This document shows, piece by piece, positions 53,859-61,510 of a stretch of DNA of 64,000 nt. How positions within the stretch are numbered: position 1 is the first letter of the stretch; each line of letters begins with the position of its first letter. The position numbers and the translations under genes are program-made. Origin of the DNA: Hymenobacter baengnokdamensis. GTDB taxonomy: Bacteria; Bacteroidota; Bacteroidia; Cytophagales; Hymenobacteraceae. The stretch is taken from assembly GCF_008728635.1 (NCBI RefSeq), contig NZ_CP044285.1:2542001-2606000 (forward strand), written 5' to 3'. Below the pieces are notes generated by a model. That model ran no database searches, was not told the DNA's origin, and saw only the letters and a list, made by a program, of their open reading frames with translations.

Positions 53859-54890
53859 TTAGGCAGCCAGCGCTGTCGTGCTCGGGCGCTCGGCAATGGC
53901 TTTGCGTAGCTTGGCAATGGCTTGGGTGGCGCGCTGCTCGTCGAGGCGGTTGATATTGAGCAGCATCTTGGTTTTTTCCTGCCGGGTAATGACCGGGTGG
54001 TTGAGCAGGCGAATAATCTCTTCACGCTGGGCGGGCGTGGCGTAGACCGGCGCCCCGGCGATGCCGGCGGGCAGCACGGGAGCGGGCAGCTGCTCGGGCC
54101 GTAGCGGCGCCGGCCGGTCCACGTGGGCTTTGGCCGTGTCGACTACGCGGCTGCACGCGGCCCACGACAAGCCCGCGTCGGCCAGTAGGTGCAAGGCCTC
54201 GAGGCGGTAGGCGTCGTTTTGCTGCGAGGCCAGTAGCTTGTGGGCAAAGTCGCGCTGAGCCCGGCTGGCCACCTCGCGCTCGGCCTGCTCGGGGCTTCGG
54301 TAGGCCGGGGCCGCCCAGCGCACGGTACTGGCTGCCAGCGCCAGGCTAACCAGCTCGTCGGCTTCGTAGGCCTGCAAGTGGGGCCAGAGCGCCGTTAGCG
54401 CGTCGGCACTCGCACAGGCCAGCACCGCTTTAGCTGCCTCGTCAGCAGAATAAGGGCTCGGCACGGCCCCGGCTACGGCCTGGGTGGGCGTCGGTGCGGA
54501 TGCCGTCAGCAGCTGGCCCCCGGCCTGCTTGACCCAGGCCAGGGCGCGGCGCAGGCGCAGGGTCACCAGGGGGGCCGGGTGGTCGGCCAGGCCTTCCCGC
54601 AGGATATCCGCCAGGTAGGCGTAGTCGAGCAAGTCAAGCGGCTGGCCCTCGTGGGCGTAACCGGCCAGGTCGGCCGCCAGCCAGGCCCTGCTCTCGGGCA
54701 GGGGCATGTCCGAGAGCAGGGCCACGAACTCGGCCCCGAACAGGCTATGCCACAAGATTTCACGGCCGTAGCGGCCCTCGGGGCGGTCATGGGCCACGCA
54801 TAGCGCCTCGGCGCGCTCTTCGGCCAGCTCGGTGCGGCGCTGCAATTCAGCGGCTGGCAGTAGGAAACAGGAAATAGGCAAGGGAGCCAT
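53859..54890 (-). CDS. Island protein of unknown function
   Basis: 343 residues from the ATG at 54890; a start 15 codons earlier is possible. All-helical, Ala/Leu-rich, with ILWHSLFGAEFVALLSDMPL near the start and a basic C-terminal end (EEIIRLLNHPVITRQEKTKM, LLNINRLDEQRATQAIAKLR). The last part resembles helix bundles of phage or plasmid accessory proteins. No catalytic motif seen. Confidence 0.6.
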   Translation of the reverse strand: MAPLPISCFLLPAAELQRRTELAEERAEALCVAHDRPEGRYGREILWHSLFGAEFVALLSDMPLPESRAWLAADLAGYAHEGQPLDLLDYAYLADILREGLADHPAPLVTLRLRRALAWVKQAGGQLLTASAPTPTQAVAGAVPSPYSADEAAKAVLACASADALTALWPHLQAYEADELVSLALAASTVRWAAPAYRSPEQAEREVASRAQRDFAHKLLASQQNDAYRLEALHLLADAGLSWAACSRVVDTAKAHVDRPAPLRPEQLPAPVLPAGIAGAPVYATPAQREEIIRLLNHPVITRQEKTKMLLNINRLDEQRATQAIAKLRKAIAERPSTTALAA

Positions 54891-54987
54891 ATCTTTGGGA
54901 AGAATTAAGTGGTGTTGGGTTGAGGAACTTGGCACATAGGAGCCGGCTGGGGGTAGTGACCCGGCCGGCTCTATTCGTTTGGTGGGG

Positions 54988-55125
54988 TCAGCTGCAGGCG
55001 TGTAGCACGGCCAGTAGGCCTAGCAGCACGGCTCCCAGCAGGCGCGGCAAGCCGGGCCGGGCGGGCGGCGGGTCAGGAGAGCTGGGGCGGTAGTGGTCGG
55101 GGGTGAAGTCGTCGTAATAGGACAT
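54988..55125 (-). CDS. Small membrane protein, 45 residues
   Basis: ATG 55125 to TGA 54988 encodes MSYYDDFTPDHYRPSSPDPP, PARPGLPRLLGAVLLGLLAV and LHACS: an acidic, Pro-rich cytoplasmic-type start and one membrane helix at the end. It fits exactly in the gap between two core genes and has GC-rich coding composition. Function unknown. Confidence 0.45.
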   Translation of the reverse strand: MSYYDDFTPDHYRPSSPDPPPARPGLPRLLGAVLLGLLAVLHACS

Positions 55126-55206
55126 GAGTAGGGAGGGAAAAATGGGCAAAGCGGTAGCTAAGCCGGGGTTGTCGGCTGGGGGTAAAATCCAGACTATGAG
55201 GGAGTA

Positions 55207-55530
55207 TTAGGCGGGCGGCTTGCCCTTGGCACGGCTGGGCTTCACCGTGCGCTGCTCACGGCTGCCGGCAGCTAGCACCTCGGAGCGCTTGAGGTAGGTG
55301 CGCCCACCAATTTTGCTGTATACCAGCACCCCCCGGCGTTTCCATTCGTGGATAGTAGCCACGCACACATCGAGCAGGGAGGCAGCCTGCTGCACCGTTA
55401 GCAGCTCGTCGGCTGCCGACCCGGCCGTGGGCGCGGCCGGCTGAGCTTGGGCTAGCTCGTGGCGAATCATAGGGCGCATGGCCTCAAGCAACTGCTCCAG
55501 CGTGAAGCCCTGGGTGATGATGGTTTGCAT
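55207..55530 (-). CDS. Excisionase-like helix-turn-helix protein
   Basis: 107 residues from the ATG at 55530. C-terminal MerR-type HTH_17 domain: LLTVQQAASLLDVCVATIHE and WKRRGVLVYSKIGGRTYLKR, followed by a basic tail. The N-terminal part is a helix (FTLEQLLEAMRPMIRHELAQ). In Bacteroidota islands such proteins act as excisionases or operon regulators. It begins 13 bp after the preceding small HTH gene. Confidence 0.8.
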   Translation of the reverse strand: MQTIITQGFTLEQLLEAMRPMIRHELAQAQPAAPTAGSAADELLTVQQAASLLDVCVATIHEWKRRGVLVYSKIGGRTYLKRSEVLAAGSREQRTVKPSRAKGKPPA

Positions 55531-55543
55531 CAGTAAGCAGAAC

Positions 55544-55753
55544 TTAAGCGGTGGGGAGGCTAGCCAATGCTTGGGCAGCCTCAATAGAACCGGACTCTCT
55601 GGCCATGCGCAATGCTTCACGTACTGCTGGGTGGCCAGGGGAGCCGCGTCGCAGTGCAGCGCTAGCGGTACCTTGAGCTATGCCCAGCTTTTCGGCGATG
55701 GCCTTCACGCCACCATAGCCTACGAGGTGACTAAGATTTGATTTTGCTGCCAT
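55544..55753 (-). CDS. Small Cro-like DNA-binding protein
   Basis: 69 residues. GVKAIAEKLGIAQGTASAAL is a helix-turn-helix of Cro/YdaS type, followed by a helical tail. Divergent from the XRE regulator across 110 bp that hold repeated TAATGCAC motifs, the layout of a phage-like cI/cro switch. First gene of the leftward core operon. Confidence 0.65.
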   Translation of the reverse strand: MAAKSNLSHLVGYGGVKAIAEKLGIAQGTASAALRRGSPGHPAVREALRMARESGSIEAAQALASLPTA

Positions 55754-55863
55754 AATGCGTTGTATTGAGTATCATTGCACTTGTCTTTGATAGCTGTTGC
55801 AAATATAATGCACACTAGCGTTCAAAAAGTACTAATGCACTCATTCTTTCTACTCAAAACATC
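55754..55863. promoter_or_regulatory. Divergent control region with repeated TAATGCAC motifs
   Basis: TAATGCAC occurs at 55806-55813 and 55833-55840, CATTGCAC at 55773-55780, and a related TAATGCGT covers the divergent gene's start at 55753-55760. The copies are direct repeats on one strand, AT-rich around, and lie between two HTH genes. They are likely operators for one or both. Confidence 0.5.
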
Positions 55864-56565
55864 ATGAATAACAAGGATTTATCTGTTAATCAAAGGATTA
55901 AATTTTTAATTGATGAGTACTCTATGCTAACACAACGTGCCTTTGCAGAGAAAATAGGAGTGTCACAGAGCGCTATCAGCTCCTTATTTAGCCAAAGAGA
56001 AAATCGGCCAGGGCTTGATATGCTGCAGAAAATTGCTATTGCATACCCAGAGGTAAGTCTTGATTGGTTACTTATGGGCCAAGGCCAAATGGTACGTAAT
56101 GCAGTACAGTCCTCAGTTCCTGTCCCGCAGACCAATGAGCTAGTGCAACTCATCCAAGAATATGTGCAGGTGTCAAAGCAGTTGGAGGGCAAGAAGGCTG
56201 CCTACCGAGAGACCGCTACCGACCTAGCCCAGCTACGCACTGAGGTGCAGCACCACGAGGCAGCCCTACAGGTGCAAATGGGGTACTTACCTAGCCTTAA
56301 TCAGAAGGCCCAGGAGTTGATGCAGGCAGTCATTCAGCAGCAGCAGGAAACACTTAATCATATACGAGAGCGCTATGCTGCTTTCCTTCCACTGGGAGAG
56401 CAGGCTGAGGAAGAGTTGCTAAAGGCACTCAAGTATCAGGGGGAGCTGGAAAAGAAGCTGGCCGAGTCCATGAGCGCAATAGTGCCCCTAACTGCTGAAA
56501 AGCAGATGCAGGCTATTTCATTACGACATCAACTGGTGCAGGCGGTGAATAGTCCGTCTGTGTAA
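55864..56565 (+). CDS. XRE-family regulator with coiled-coil C-terminus
   Basis: 233 residues. N-terminal HTH_3 at about residues 10-65 (QRAFAEKIGVSQSAISSLFS) ending in the SLDWLLMGQGQM signature. Then a long Gln/Glu-rich coiled-coil (YRETATDLAQLRTEVQHHEA through LLKALKYQGELEKKLAES). Lacks the LexA-type protease domain of SOS-controlled phage repressors. The only plus-strand gene in the island core, divergent from the Cro-like gene; probably the master repressor. Confidence 0.85.
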   Translation: MNNKDLSVNQRIKFLIDEYSMLTQRAFAEKIGVSQSAISSLFSQRENRPGLDMLQKIAIAYPEVSLDWLLMGQGQMVRNAVQSSVPVPQTNELVQLIQEYVQVSKQLEGKKAAYRETATDLAQLRTEVQHHEAALQVQMGYLPSLNQKAQELMQAVIQQQQETLNHIRERYAAFLPLGEQAEEELLKALKYQGELEKKLAESMSAIVPLTAEKQMQAISLRHQLVQAVNSPSV

Positions 56566-56605
56566 TTGTGTACTGTGTAGAAAATTATACGCTACACAAT
56601 TACAC
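56560..56605 (+). terminator. Inverted repeat at the end of the XRE gene
   Basis: GTGTAATTGTGTA (56560-56572) and TACACAATTACAC (56593-56605) are perfect 13-bp inverted repeats overlapping the stop codon. There is no T-run, so it could be a terminator or a protein-binding palindrome. Confidence 0.45.
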
Positions 56606-56921
56606 GCCCTACTAGACTATCTAGTGGCCTGCTGGCTCGACTCAGTAGTCTACCTGCTACTGCAACATTTATAGCGTGTGGCGCAAATGCTACGCGACAC
56701 CCCGCCGGCCAGGTAAACCGGTGGCCCGCCCCCACTAGCCTGCCTACACCGGCCAATTTGTCCCGGTAGCCAATATGAGGAAAATAGATTGATGCTTGCA
56801 TCAGAAGTGAGGCTGTTGGGAAGTCTGCCAACCAGCCTACACTACAAAAGGACTACTCCACCCGACTCAAAACGCCATACTACGCGCCTACTACTCTATA
56901 ATTTTTGGTGCCTCAATCCAC
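56606..56921. other. Non-coding stretch in the island
   Basis: About 315 bp with no gene I would defend; a 79-codon frame on the minus strand has no recognisable features. It separates the XRE regulator from the RteC-like gene, which converge here. Confidence 0.4.
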
Positions 56922-57746
56922 TCAACGGGAGCGCCTAGTCCGGTTTAATGCCTCACTTTCCGTCTTGCGCTCCAAATAGCCGACAAATGCTGTTTTAAGC
57001 TTGTCGAGCAAGGGAGTAAGCACAGCACCTATTTTGCGCTTTTGAATGGTTTGCAAGTGCGCTGCTGGATTGTCCCCCAAGGCTACGCCGAATACCTCAC
57101 CTAAGCTCTTAACTGCTGCTGCTCGGTTGGTGGCACTGATTGCACCACTCTCAAGCAACGAATAGCCCAGTTCGGTCAATTCTGCTTTAGTACCCTGCCA
57201 AGTCAGGGGAGTAGTTTTGGCAGCTAGCCTTTCTTGGGTTGTGGCTAACCGTAATTCATAGCCTTTTAGCCAGTCAATAGCGGCTTGTAGACGTGGTGTT
57301 TTGATGTGCTGAGCCTCTGGGGTGGCTTCTACAATTAACTCATGCACTCGCTCTTGCAGTATTTGCCAATGATAGCGAGCATGCAATGCGTCAGCAGGAC
57401 GCGAGTTAATAAGTGGGCTAAATACCCAAACATTTACACTTATTTCTATGCGATAAAGCGGTGTTTCTTCAACAAGTCGGGCAAGATGAGATGGTCGGTT
57501 TGGTGAATAGGGTATATGGAATCCGCTTTCATCCTGTATTTTAGCAAGTAGGCTGTCTGCGTCTTCATTAGTTAAGTCATTATCTTCTATGTACTTCCAC
57601 CAAGAATCGGTAATATACTTTTCAATTTTACCGGCTGGAATGCCTTTAAGGTCGAGTTTAAGGAACTCGGTTAATGCGTAGTTTGAGGCTCTGAGGAAGC
57701 CTTCTTCCTCTCGGTCTTCTTCGGGAAGTTGGTATAAATAGTCCAT
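56922..57746 (-). CDS. RteC-domain-like protein
   Basis: 274 residues. The C-terminal ~100 residues (PLTWQGTKAELTELGYSLLE, then AAAVKSLGEVFGVALGDNPA and LQTIQKRKIGAVLTPLLDKL) follow the RteC pattern. RteC is the factor that controls excision of Bacteroides conjugative transposons. The N-terminal part is unrecognised. It starts 22 bp after the integrase gene in the same direction, so the pair is cotranscribed and may jointly control mobility. Confidence 0.7.
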   Translation of the reverse strand: MDYLYQLPEEDREEEGFLRASNYALTEFLKLDLKGIPAGKIEKYITDSWWKYIEDNDLTNEDADSLLAKIQDESGFHIPYSPNRPSHLARLVEETPLYRIEISVNVWVFSPLINSRPADALHARYHWQILQERVHELIVEATPEAQHIKTPRLQAAIDWLKGYELRLATTQERLAAKTTPLTWQGTKAELTELGYSLLESGAISATNRAAAVKSLGEVFGVALGDNPAAHLQTIQKRKIGAVLTPLLDKLKTAFVGYLERKTESEALNRTRRSR

Positions 57747-57768
57747 AAAAAATATTAATTAGATAGTC

Positions 57769-58992
57769 TTATACCTGTCCCCAAGACTGCCGAAATTCCC
57801 GCTCCACTGTGTCAGAAGTGACGTTGACGTAGCGCTGAAAGGATTTCCAGCTGCGGTGTCCCGTCACTTTCATAATGGTTTCCGGCCGCAGTCCCCGTTC
57901 CAGGCTCAGCGTAACGAAGGTGCGCCGGCCGGTGTGGCAGCCCAGCCGCTCCCACTTAGCTACGGTGGTACTCTCGCGCACCCCGCCCCGGAACCGGATA
58001 ACTTCAACGGGCGAATCAATGCCAGCCAACTGGCCCAACTCTTTCAAATAGTCGTTCAGCTTCTGATTCGTGATAGCCCGCACCTGGCCGGCTAGCAGTT
58101 GCTCCACAAGCACGAGCGCCTCGGGCCGTAGCGGCACCGTCACGGTTTCGCGGGTTTCCTGCGTGGTCATGCGTAGCGCCTGCCCGCGCAGGTGCTCGGG
58201 CTTAATGCTTATGAGGTCAGAGAACCGTAAGCCGGTGTAGCACCCCAGCAGAAACAGGGCGCGGGCGTTAGCCAGGTAGCCGCCAGGCGGCAAGACCAGC
58301 TGCTCCAGGGCCGCAACCTCGGCGGCGGTGAGCGTCATGATGTCTGGTTCCTGCCGCTTCCACGTCAGCCTGTCAAAACCGGTGGCGTCGGTGTAGCCTC
58401 GCTCCCGCGCCCAGCGCAGAAATCGCTTCAGCGTGAGTACCTGCTTGGCCACCGTGTTATCAGTGAGCCGCACCTTGTGGAGCAGGTAGGTGGTGTAGCG
58501 GTCGCCGAAGGTGGGCGTGATAGTATCGAAGTCCACGGCGTAGCCCGTGGCCTGGGCAAACTCGCGCACATGCCGGGCTGCCGTGGCGTACACCTGGGCA
58601 GAGCGCGGCTTCTGCTGCGCGCGGGCTAGCGCTATCCACTCATCAAAGTAGTCCCCGAAGGTACGCACCTTCGGGGCAGTGCTGCCGGTCGGCGCAGCCA
58701 CAGGCACCACGGCCGCCCGCAGTGACTCGGAACTGGGTAGCTGGCCCTGGCTGCGGTGCACCTGGTAGCAGTCGAGCAGCTGCTGCTTAGCTAGGGCTAG
58801 CGCGTCGTTGAGTTTGCCATTATCAGGCAGCCCTCGTTCCTGAGCACGCTGGTCGGCTTTGAGCCACTGCTTCGGGAGAATGGTGAGGCCAGTAGAAACC
58901 TTGACGCGCTGGCCATCGAAGCTCACGAAGGCGAAAATGGGCGTTGCTTTGGTAGCGCTGGGCTCCTTGAGCAGGAAAGAAACGGAGGCCAT
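57769..58992 (-). CDS. Tyrosine recombinase (integrase) of the island
   Basis: 407 residues. N-terminal Arm-DNA-binding domain (FAFVSFDGQRVKVSTGLTIL), a SAM-like core-binding domain around 110-200, and the catalytic domain with Arg256 (YTGLRFSDL), His353 and Arg356 (CHTGRRTF), His379 (GHRSWKSF) and nucleophile Tyr388 (QRYVNV). All are intact, so it should be active. It lies ~190 bp inside the right attachment repeat and would recombine at the tRNA-Ser 3' end. Confidence 0.95.
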   Translation of the reverse strand: MASVSFLLKEPSATKATPIFAFVSFDGQRVKVSTGLTILPKQWLKADQRAQERGLPDNGKLNDALALAKQQLLDCYQVHRSQGQLPSSESLRAAVVPVAAPTGSTAPKVRTFGDYFDEWIALARAQQKPRSAQVYATAARHVREFAQATGYAVDFDTITPTFGDRYTTYLLHKVRLTDNTVAKQVLTLKRFLRWARERGYTDATGFDRLTWKRQEPDIMTLTAAEVAALEQLVLPPGGYLANARALFLLGCYTGLRFSDLISIKPEHLRGQALRMTTQETRETVTVPLRPEALVLVEQLLAGQVRAITNQKLNDYLKELGQLAGIDSPVEVIRFRGGVRESTTVAKWERLGCHTGRRTFVTLSLERGLRPETIMKVTGHRSWKSFQRYVNVTSDTVEREFRQSWGQV

Positions 58993-59040
58993 AGAGAGGA
59001 GTAGAATGCTTCCCTAAAGCTACGCCGTGTTCCCCACGCC

Positions 59041-59057
59041 GGGGACAATTGGGGGAC
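59041..59057 (+). promoter_or_regulatory. Paired GGGGAC motifs, possible integrase arm sites (right)
   Basis: GGGGAC at 59041-59046 and 59052-59057, 11 bp apart, just upstream of the integrase start. Mirrors the pair at 44550-44567 near the left end. Confidence 0.4.
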
Positions 59058-59185
59058 AAACCCGCCGACTTAAACCGATACTAGCTAGATTCGGCTAGAC
59101 AAGCGCACAAGCAAAAAGCCCGCGTGAGCGAGCTAGGGGCCTTTTTGGTGGTCGGATGAATCTAGTTAAATCTGCGGGCCAAAGC

Positions 59186-59200
59186 CCCATCCTCTCTGCT
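59186..59200. repeat. Right attachment-site repeat
   Basis: CCCATCCTCTCTGCT, a 15-bp exact copy of the tRNA-Ser 3' end at 44491-44505. No tRNA body precedes it, as expected for the distal end of an integrated element. Confidence 0.9.
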
Positions 59201-59203
59201 TTT

Positions 59204-59254
59204 ACGCAACAAAGCCCGCTGTAAGTCAAGCACTTGCAGCGGGCTTTGTTGCGT
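59204..59254. terminator. Probable original terminator of tRNA-Ser
   Basis: Perfect 18-bp stem ACGCAACAAAGCCCGCTG / CAGCGGGCTTTGTTGCGT with a 15-nt loop, three bases after the right attachment repeat. Before integration it would have followed the tRNA directly. Confidence 0.7.
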
Positions 59255-59722
59255 ATAAAGTATATGCTATTCCTTCGCGGGCTTTTGCTGAGTTCCTGTT
59301 TGAAAAGTTTTGAAATGGCAGATAATGCAGCTACCGAAGTAGTTAGTGTAAATTCCCGGTCCGAGAATAGAATGGCTGGCGCGGATTGGGAAACGGCTCT
59401 AAACGAACCACGTGAGACAAGCTAGCCTGTAAAAAGTGCCTGAAACCAATGAAAGTTTCGAAACTTAATTCTGGTAGGGTGCTATTGTCTTATAGCTCAG
59501 TTGCAGTGAAAGCATGGAGGGTATAAACTAGAGTCAGCCAAAACACGCCAGTGAACCGGCAAGTACTACGTAGTGACCCCACCAAAAAACTGTTTGTTAG
59601 CGATTTTGTGCAGAAAATACTGATTTTTATGCTATTTATTTGCAGTCGTAGCGGGCTGGGTAGTAGCTTAGTAACATATTATCCCTTACCGGTTAATTAA
59701 AACTGCTACTCACTACCCCGCT
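59255..59722. other. Intergenic stretch beyond the island
   Basis: About 470 bp. A 53-codon frame (ATG 59264 to 59425) has no recognisable features and I do not call it. AT-rich DNA near 59600-59700 may carry the promoter of the small gene at 59723, but no box matches well. Confidence 0.35.
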
Positions 59723-59908
59723 ATGACAAACAAACTTACCCTACTTGCCTCCTCGCTCTTAATTGAGCGGCATCTCGAATTCCTGGCGGGTCTGCCGAGC
59801 GCGCAGCAGCCTCATCCCGCGCCGCACCCTACGGGCGCTGCCGGAAAGACGCTGCCGTTTCGGCCGTGGCTGGGAACCGACTTTCGCTATACCGTCGTAG
59901 CGCGTTAG
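59723..59908 (+). CDS. Small protein of unknown function
   Basis: 61 residues: MTNKLTLLASSLLIERHLEF, then a His/Pro-rich middle and LPFRPWLGTDFRYTVVAR. No signal or domain recognised. Supported mainly by a terminator-type hairpin 12 bp after its stop and by GC-rich codon use. Confidence 0.4.
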   Translation: MTNKLTLLASSLLIERHLEFLAGLPSAQQPHPAPHPTGAAGKTLPFRPWLGTDFRYTVVAR

Positions 59909-59919
59909 CGAAAGGCAAG

Positions 59920-59955
59920 GCTCCTCCCTGCGCGTCAGCCTGTGCAGGGAGGAGC
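59920..59955. terminator. Hairpin between convergent genes
   Basis: Perfect 12-bp stem GCTCCTCCCTGC / GCAGGGAGGAGC with a 12-nt loop between the small ORF and the convergent tetR gene. Weak T-run. Confidence 0.5.
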
Positions 59956-60016
59956 TTACGCCGTCTGGCTTTGCAGCGGCGGGTATCGGCCCCGAATGAG
60001 TAGCCAGCTGCCGTGC

Positions 60017-60601
60017 CTAGTGCAGCTCCAGCCCGCCCAGCAGGACGGTAATGATATTATTTTCCAGCTCTTCGGCCGTCAGGCCACGGCCGGGCCTATA
60101 CCAGAGCTCTACCCAGCGCACTGCCGAAAGCACCGTAAATAAGGCTACCGAGGCATTTACCGACCGGAACTCACCCGCCGCTATCCCAGCCTCGATGAGC
60201 GCGGCAAAGCCTTTCTCGTAGCTCTTACGCGCTTGCTTGAACTCCGTCAGGCGAGGCTCGGGCAGGTATTTCCAATCATGATTGGCTACCGATACGGCGG
60301 CCCCGTCCTCCACCATCAGGCGGATATGCAGGCGCACGAGAGCCTTTATCTTCTCGCTGTACGAAATACCAGTGTGCTCGATAGCAGCCAGCTGCGAGAT
60401 ATACGTATCCGAAATCCGAAAGCAGATAGTGTCCAGCAGCTCGTCTTTCGACTTGATGTGATTGTACATGCTGGCGGCCTCCATCCCAACCTGGCCGGCC
60501 AGGTCGCGCATAGAAGTTCCACTATATCCACGGTCTTTGAAAAGCTTGGCTGCTTCGGCCAGAATCAGCTCACGCTTAACCGATTTCTTCGTTTTGAGCA
60601 T
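60017..60601 (-). CDS. TetR/AcrR family transcriptional regulator
   Basis: 194 residues. Standard N-terminal TetR HTH: ILAEAAKLFKDRGYSGTSMR and DLAGQVGMEAASMYNHIKSK, then KDELLDTIC. The C-terminal domain is helical (ISYSEKIKALVRLHIRLMVE). Ligand and targets unknown. Has its own -7 box upstream. Confidence 0.93.
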   Translation of the reverse strand: MLKTKKSVKRELILAEAAKLFKDRGYSGTSMRDLAGQVGMEAASMYNHIKSKDELLDTICFRISDTYISQLAAIEHTGISYSEKIKALVRLHIRLMVEDGAAVSVANHDWKYLPEPRLTEFKQARKSYEKGFAALIEAGIAAGEFRSVNASVALFTVLSAVRWVELWYRPGRGLTAEELENNIITVLLGGLELH

Positions 60602-60632
60602 GGAAAGACGGGTGGGAGAGGAGTATGCTCTA

Positions 60633-60640
60633 CAAAGTTA
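60633..60640 (-). promoter_or_regulatory. -7 promoter box of tetR
   Basis: TAACTTTG on the minus strand, matching TAnnTTTG, about 30 bp upstream of the ATG at 60601. No clear -33 box. Confidence 0.45.
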
Positions 60641-60671
60641 CTGCCATACGTGCCACCCTAACGAATGTTTG

Positions 60672-61352
60672 TTAATAGTCGCGCGGCGTGCGCGGGTCCA
60701 CGGTACCACTTATCATGCGGGATACGAGCCCCTGGTCTTCGGTGATTTCTGACCATACCACGCCTGCTATATGCAGCACAATGTAGCCGATTATCAGATA
60801 CATAGTGACGTTGTGTATTTCCGATACCGTATGCTCCAGGCGGTGCAGCCAGGGTACATCATCGGCCCAGGTCAGGGCAAGGCCAGTCACTACCATCGTG
60901 GTAATAAACAGGTAAAACGCGGCGTAGGTGAGTTTGGCAAACAAAGCATGGCGGGCGTCGGCATGCTCGGCCGGGGCCGCCAGCTTAAAGCGCCGCGCCG
61001 CGGCCATCAGCCGAGCTCCGAAGCGGCGGCCCGCCGGGTCCAGGGCCTGCATCACGGTCCAGAACAGCCAGAAGGCCGCCAGCGTCAGACCAATCCAGAT
61101 GTGCCAGTGCCAGATGCGTTCGCTGATGACGTGGGCCATCGCCCGGCCCTGCTGCTCAGTGAGGCTGCCGCCACCCTTGCTGAAAGCCTGCTGAAACTCC
61201 GGTACAGCTCCTTTGGCGTTGACGATAACTTTCTGGAAAAGAATCGTTAGCAGCTGACCCGACACCAGCGCGGCGTTTACCCAGTGCCAGAGGCGCATGG
61301 GGGCCGAGTAGTCGTGGGTGGCGGTAGCGGGCGGCAGAGCAGGTGACGACAT
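60672..61352 (-). CDS. Cytochrome b561/b6-type membrane protein
   Basis: 226 residues with four hydrophobic helices. Histidines that could bind two b haems: MRLWHWVNAALV at the start, RIWHWHIWIGLTL and EIHNVTMYLIIGYIVLHIAG near the end. This is the layout of the cytochrome b subunit (prokaryotic b561 / NiFe-hydrogenase HyaC-type) that passes electrons to or from the quinone pool. No redox partner gene adjoins it in the window, so its role is open. Confidence 0.85.
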   Translation of the reverse strand: MSSPALPPATATHDYSAPMRLWHWVNAALVSGQLLTILFQKVIVNAKGAVPEFQQAFSKGGGSLTEQQGRAMAHVISERIWHWHIWIGLTLAAFWLFWTVMQALDPAGRRFGARLMAAARRFKLAAPAEHADARHALFAKLTYAAFYLFITTMVVTGLALTWADDVPWLHRLEHTVSEIHNVTMYLIIGYIVLHIAGVVWSEITEDQGLVSRMISGTVDPRTPRDY

Positions 61353-61510
61353 GCGAGATAAGATAAGTTGCGCGGTACAGACGAAATTCCTTCGCTAAAA
61401 AATTGCTTATGCGGCTTGCCTAATCAATCCTTTAGCTGGTACTCAACTAAACACAGTGCCAGCAGACAGTCGTTGCTAAAAAACAACTGATTATCAGAAA
61501 GTTATTCTTA

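Larger units (their letters stand above)
44491..59200. mobile_element. Genomic island integrated into tRNA-Ser
   Basis: About 14.7 kb bounded by a 15-bp direct repeat of the tRNA-Ser 3' end (44491-44505 and 59186-59200), with a tyrosine recombinase gene next to the right repeat. Composition changes sharply inside: the first cargo genes are AT-rich in a GC-rich genome. Contents from left: AIPR protein, decayed gene plus unknown ORF, two deformylase-like genes, then a mostly minus-strand core with DNA-binding proteins, a replication-initiator-like protein, an XRE regulator, an RteC-like gene and the integrase. I find no relaxase, conjugation or virion genes. Confidence 0.9.

Noticed and set aside
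56592..56831. 79-codon minus frame after the XRE gene
   Set aside because: No recognisable features and overlaps the inverted repeat at the XRE stop.
44491..59200. Island as a complete prophage
   Set aside because: No capsid, portal, terminase, tail or lysis genes could be recognised.
59264..59425. 53-codon frame just outside the island
   Set aside because: Weak start, no domain, and no promoter or terminator of its own.
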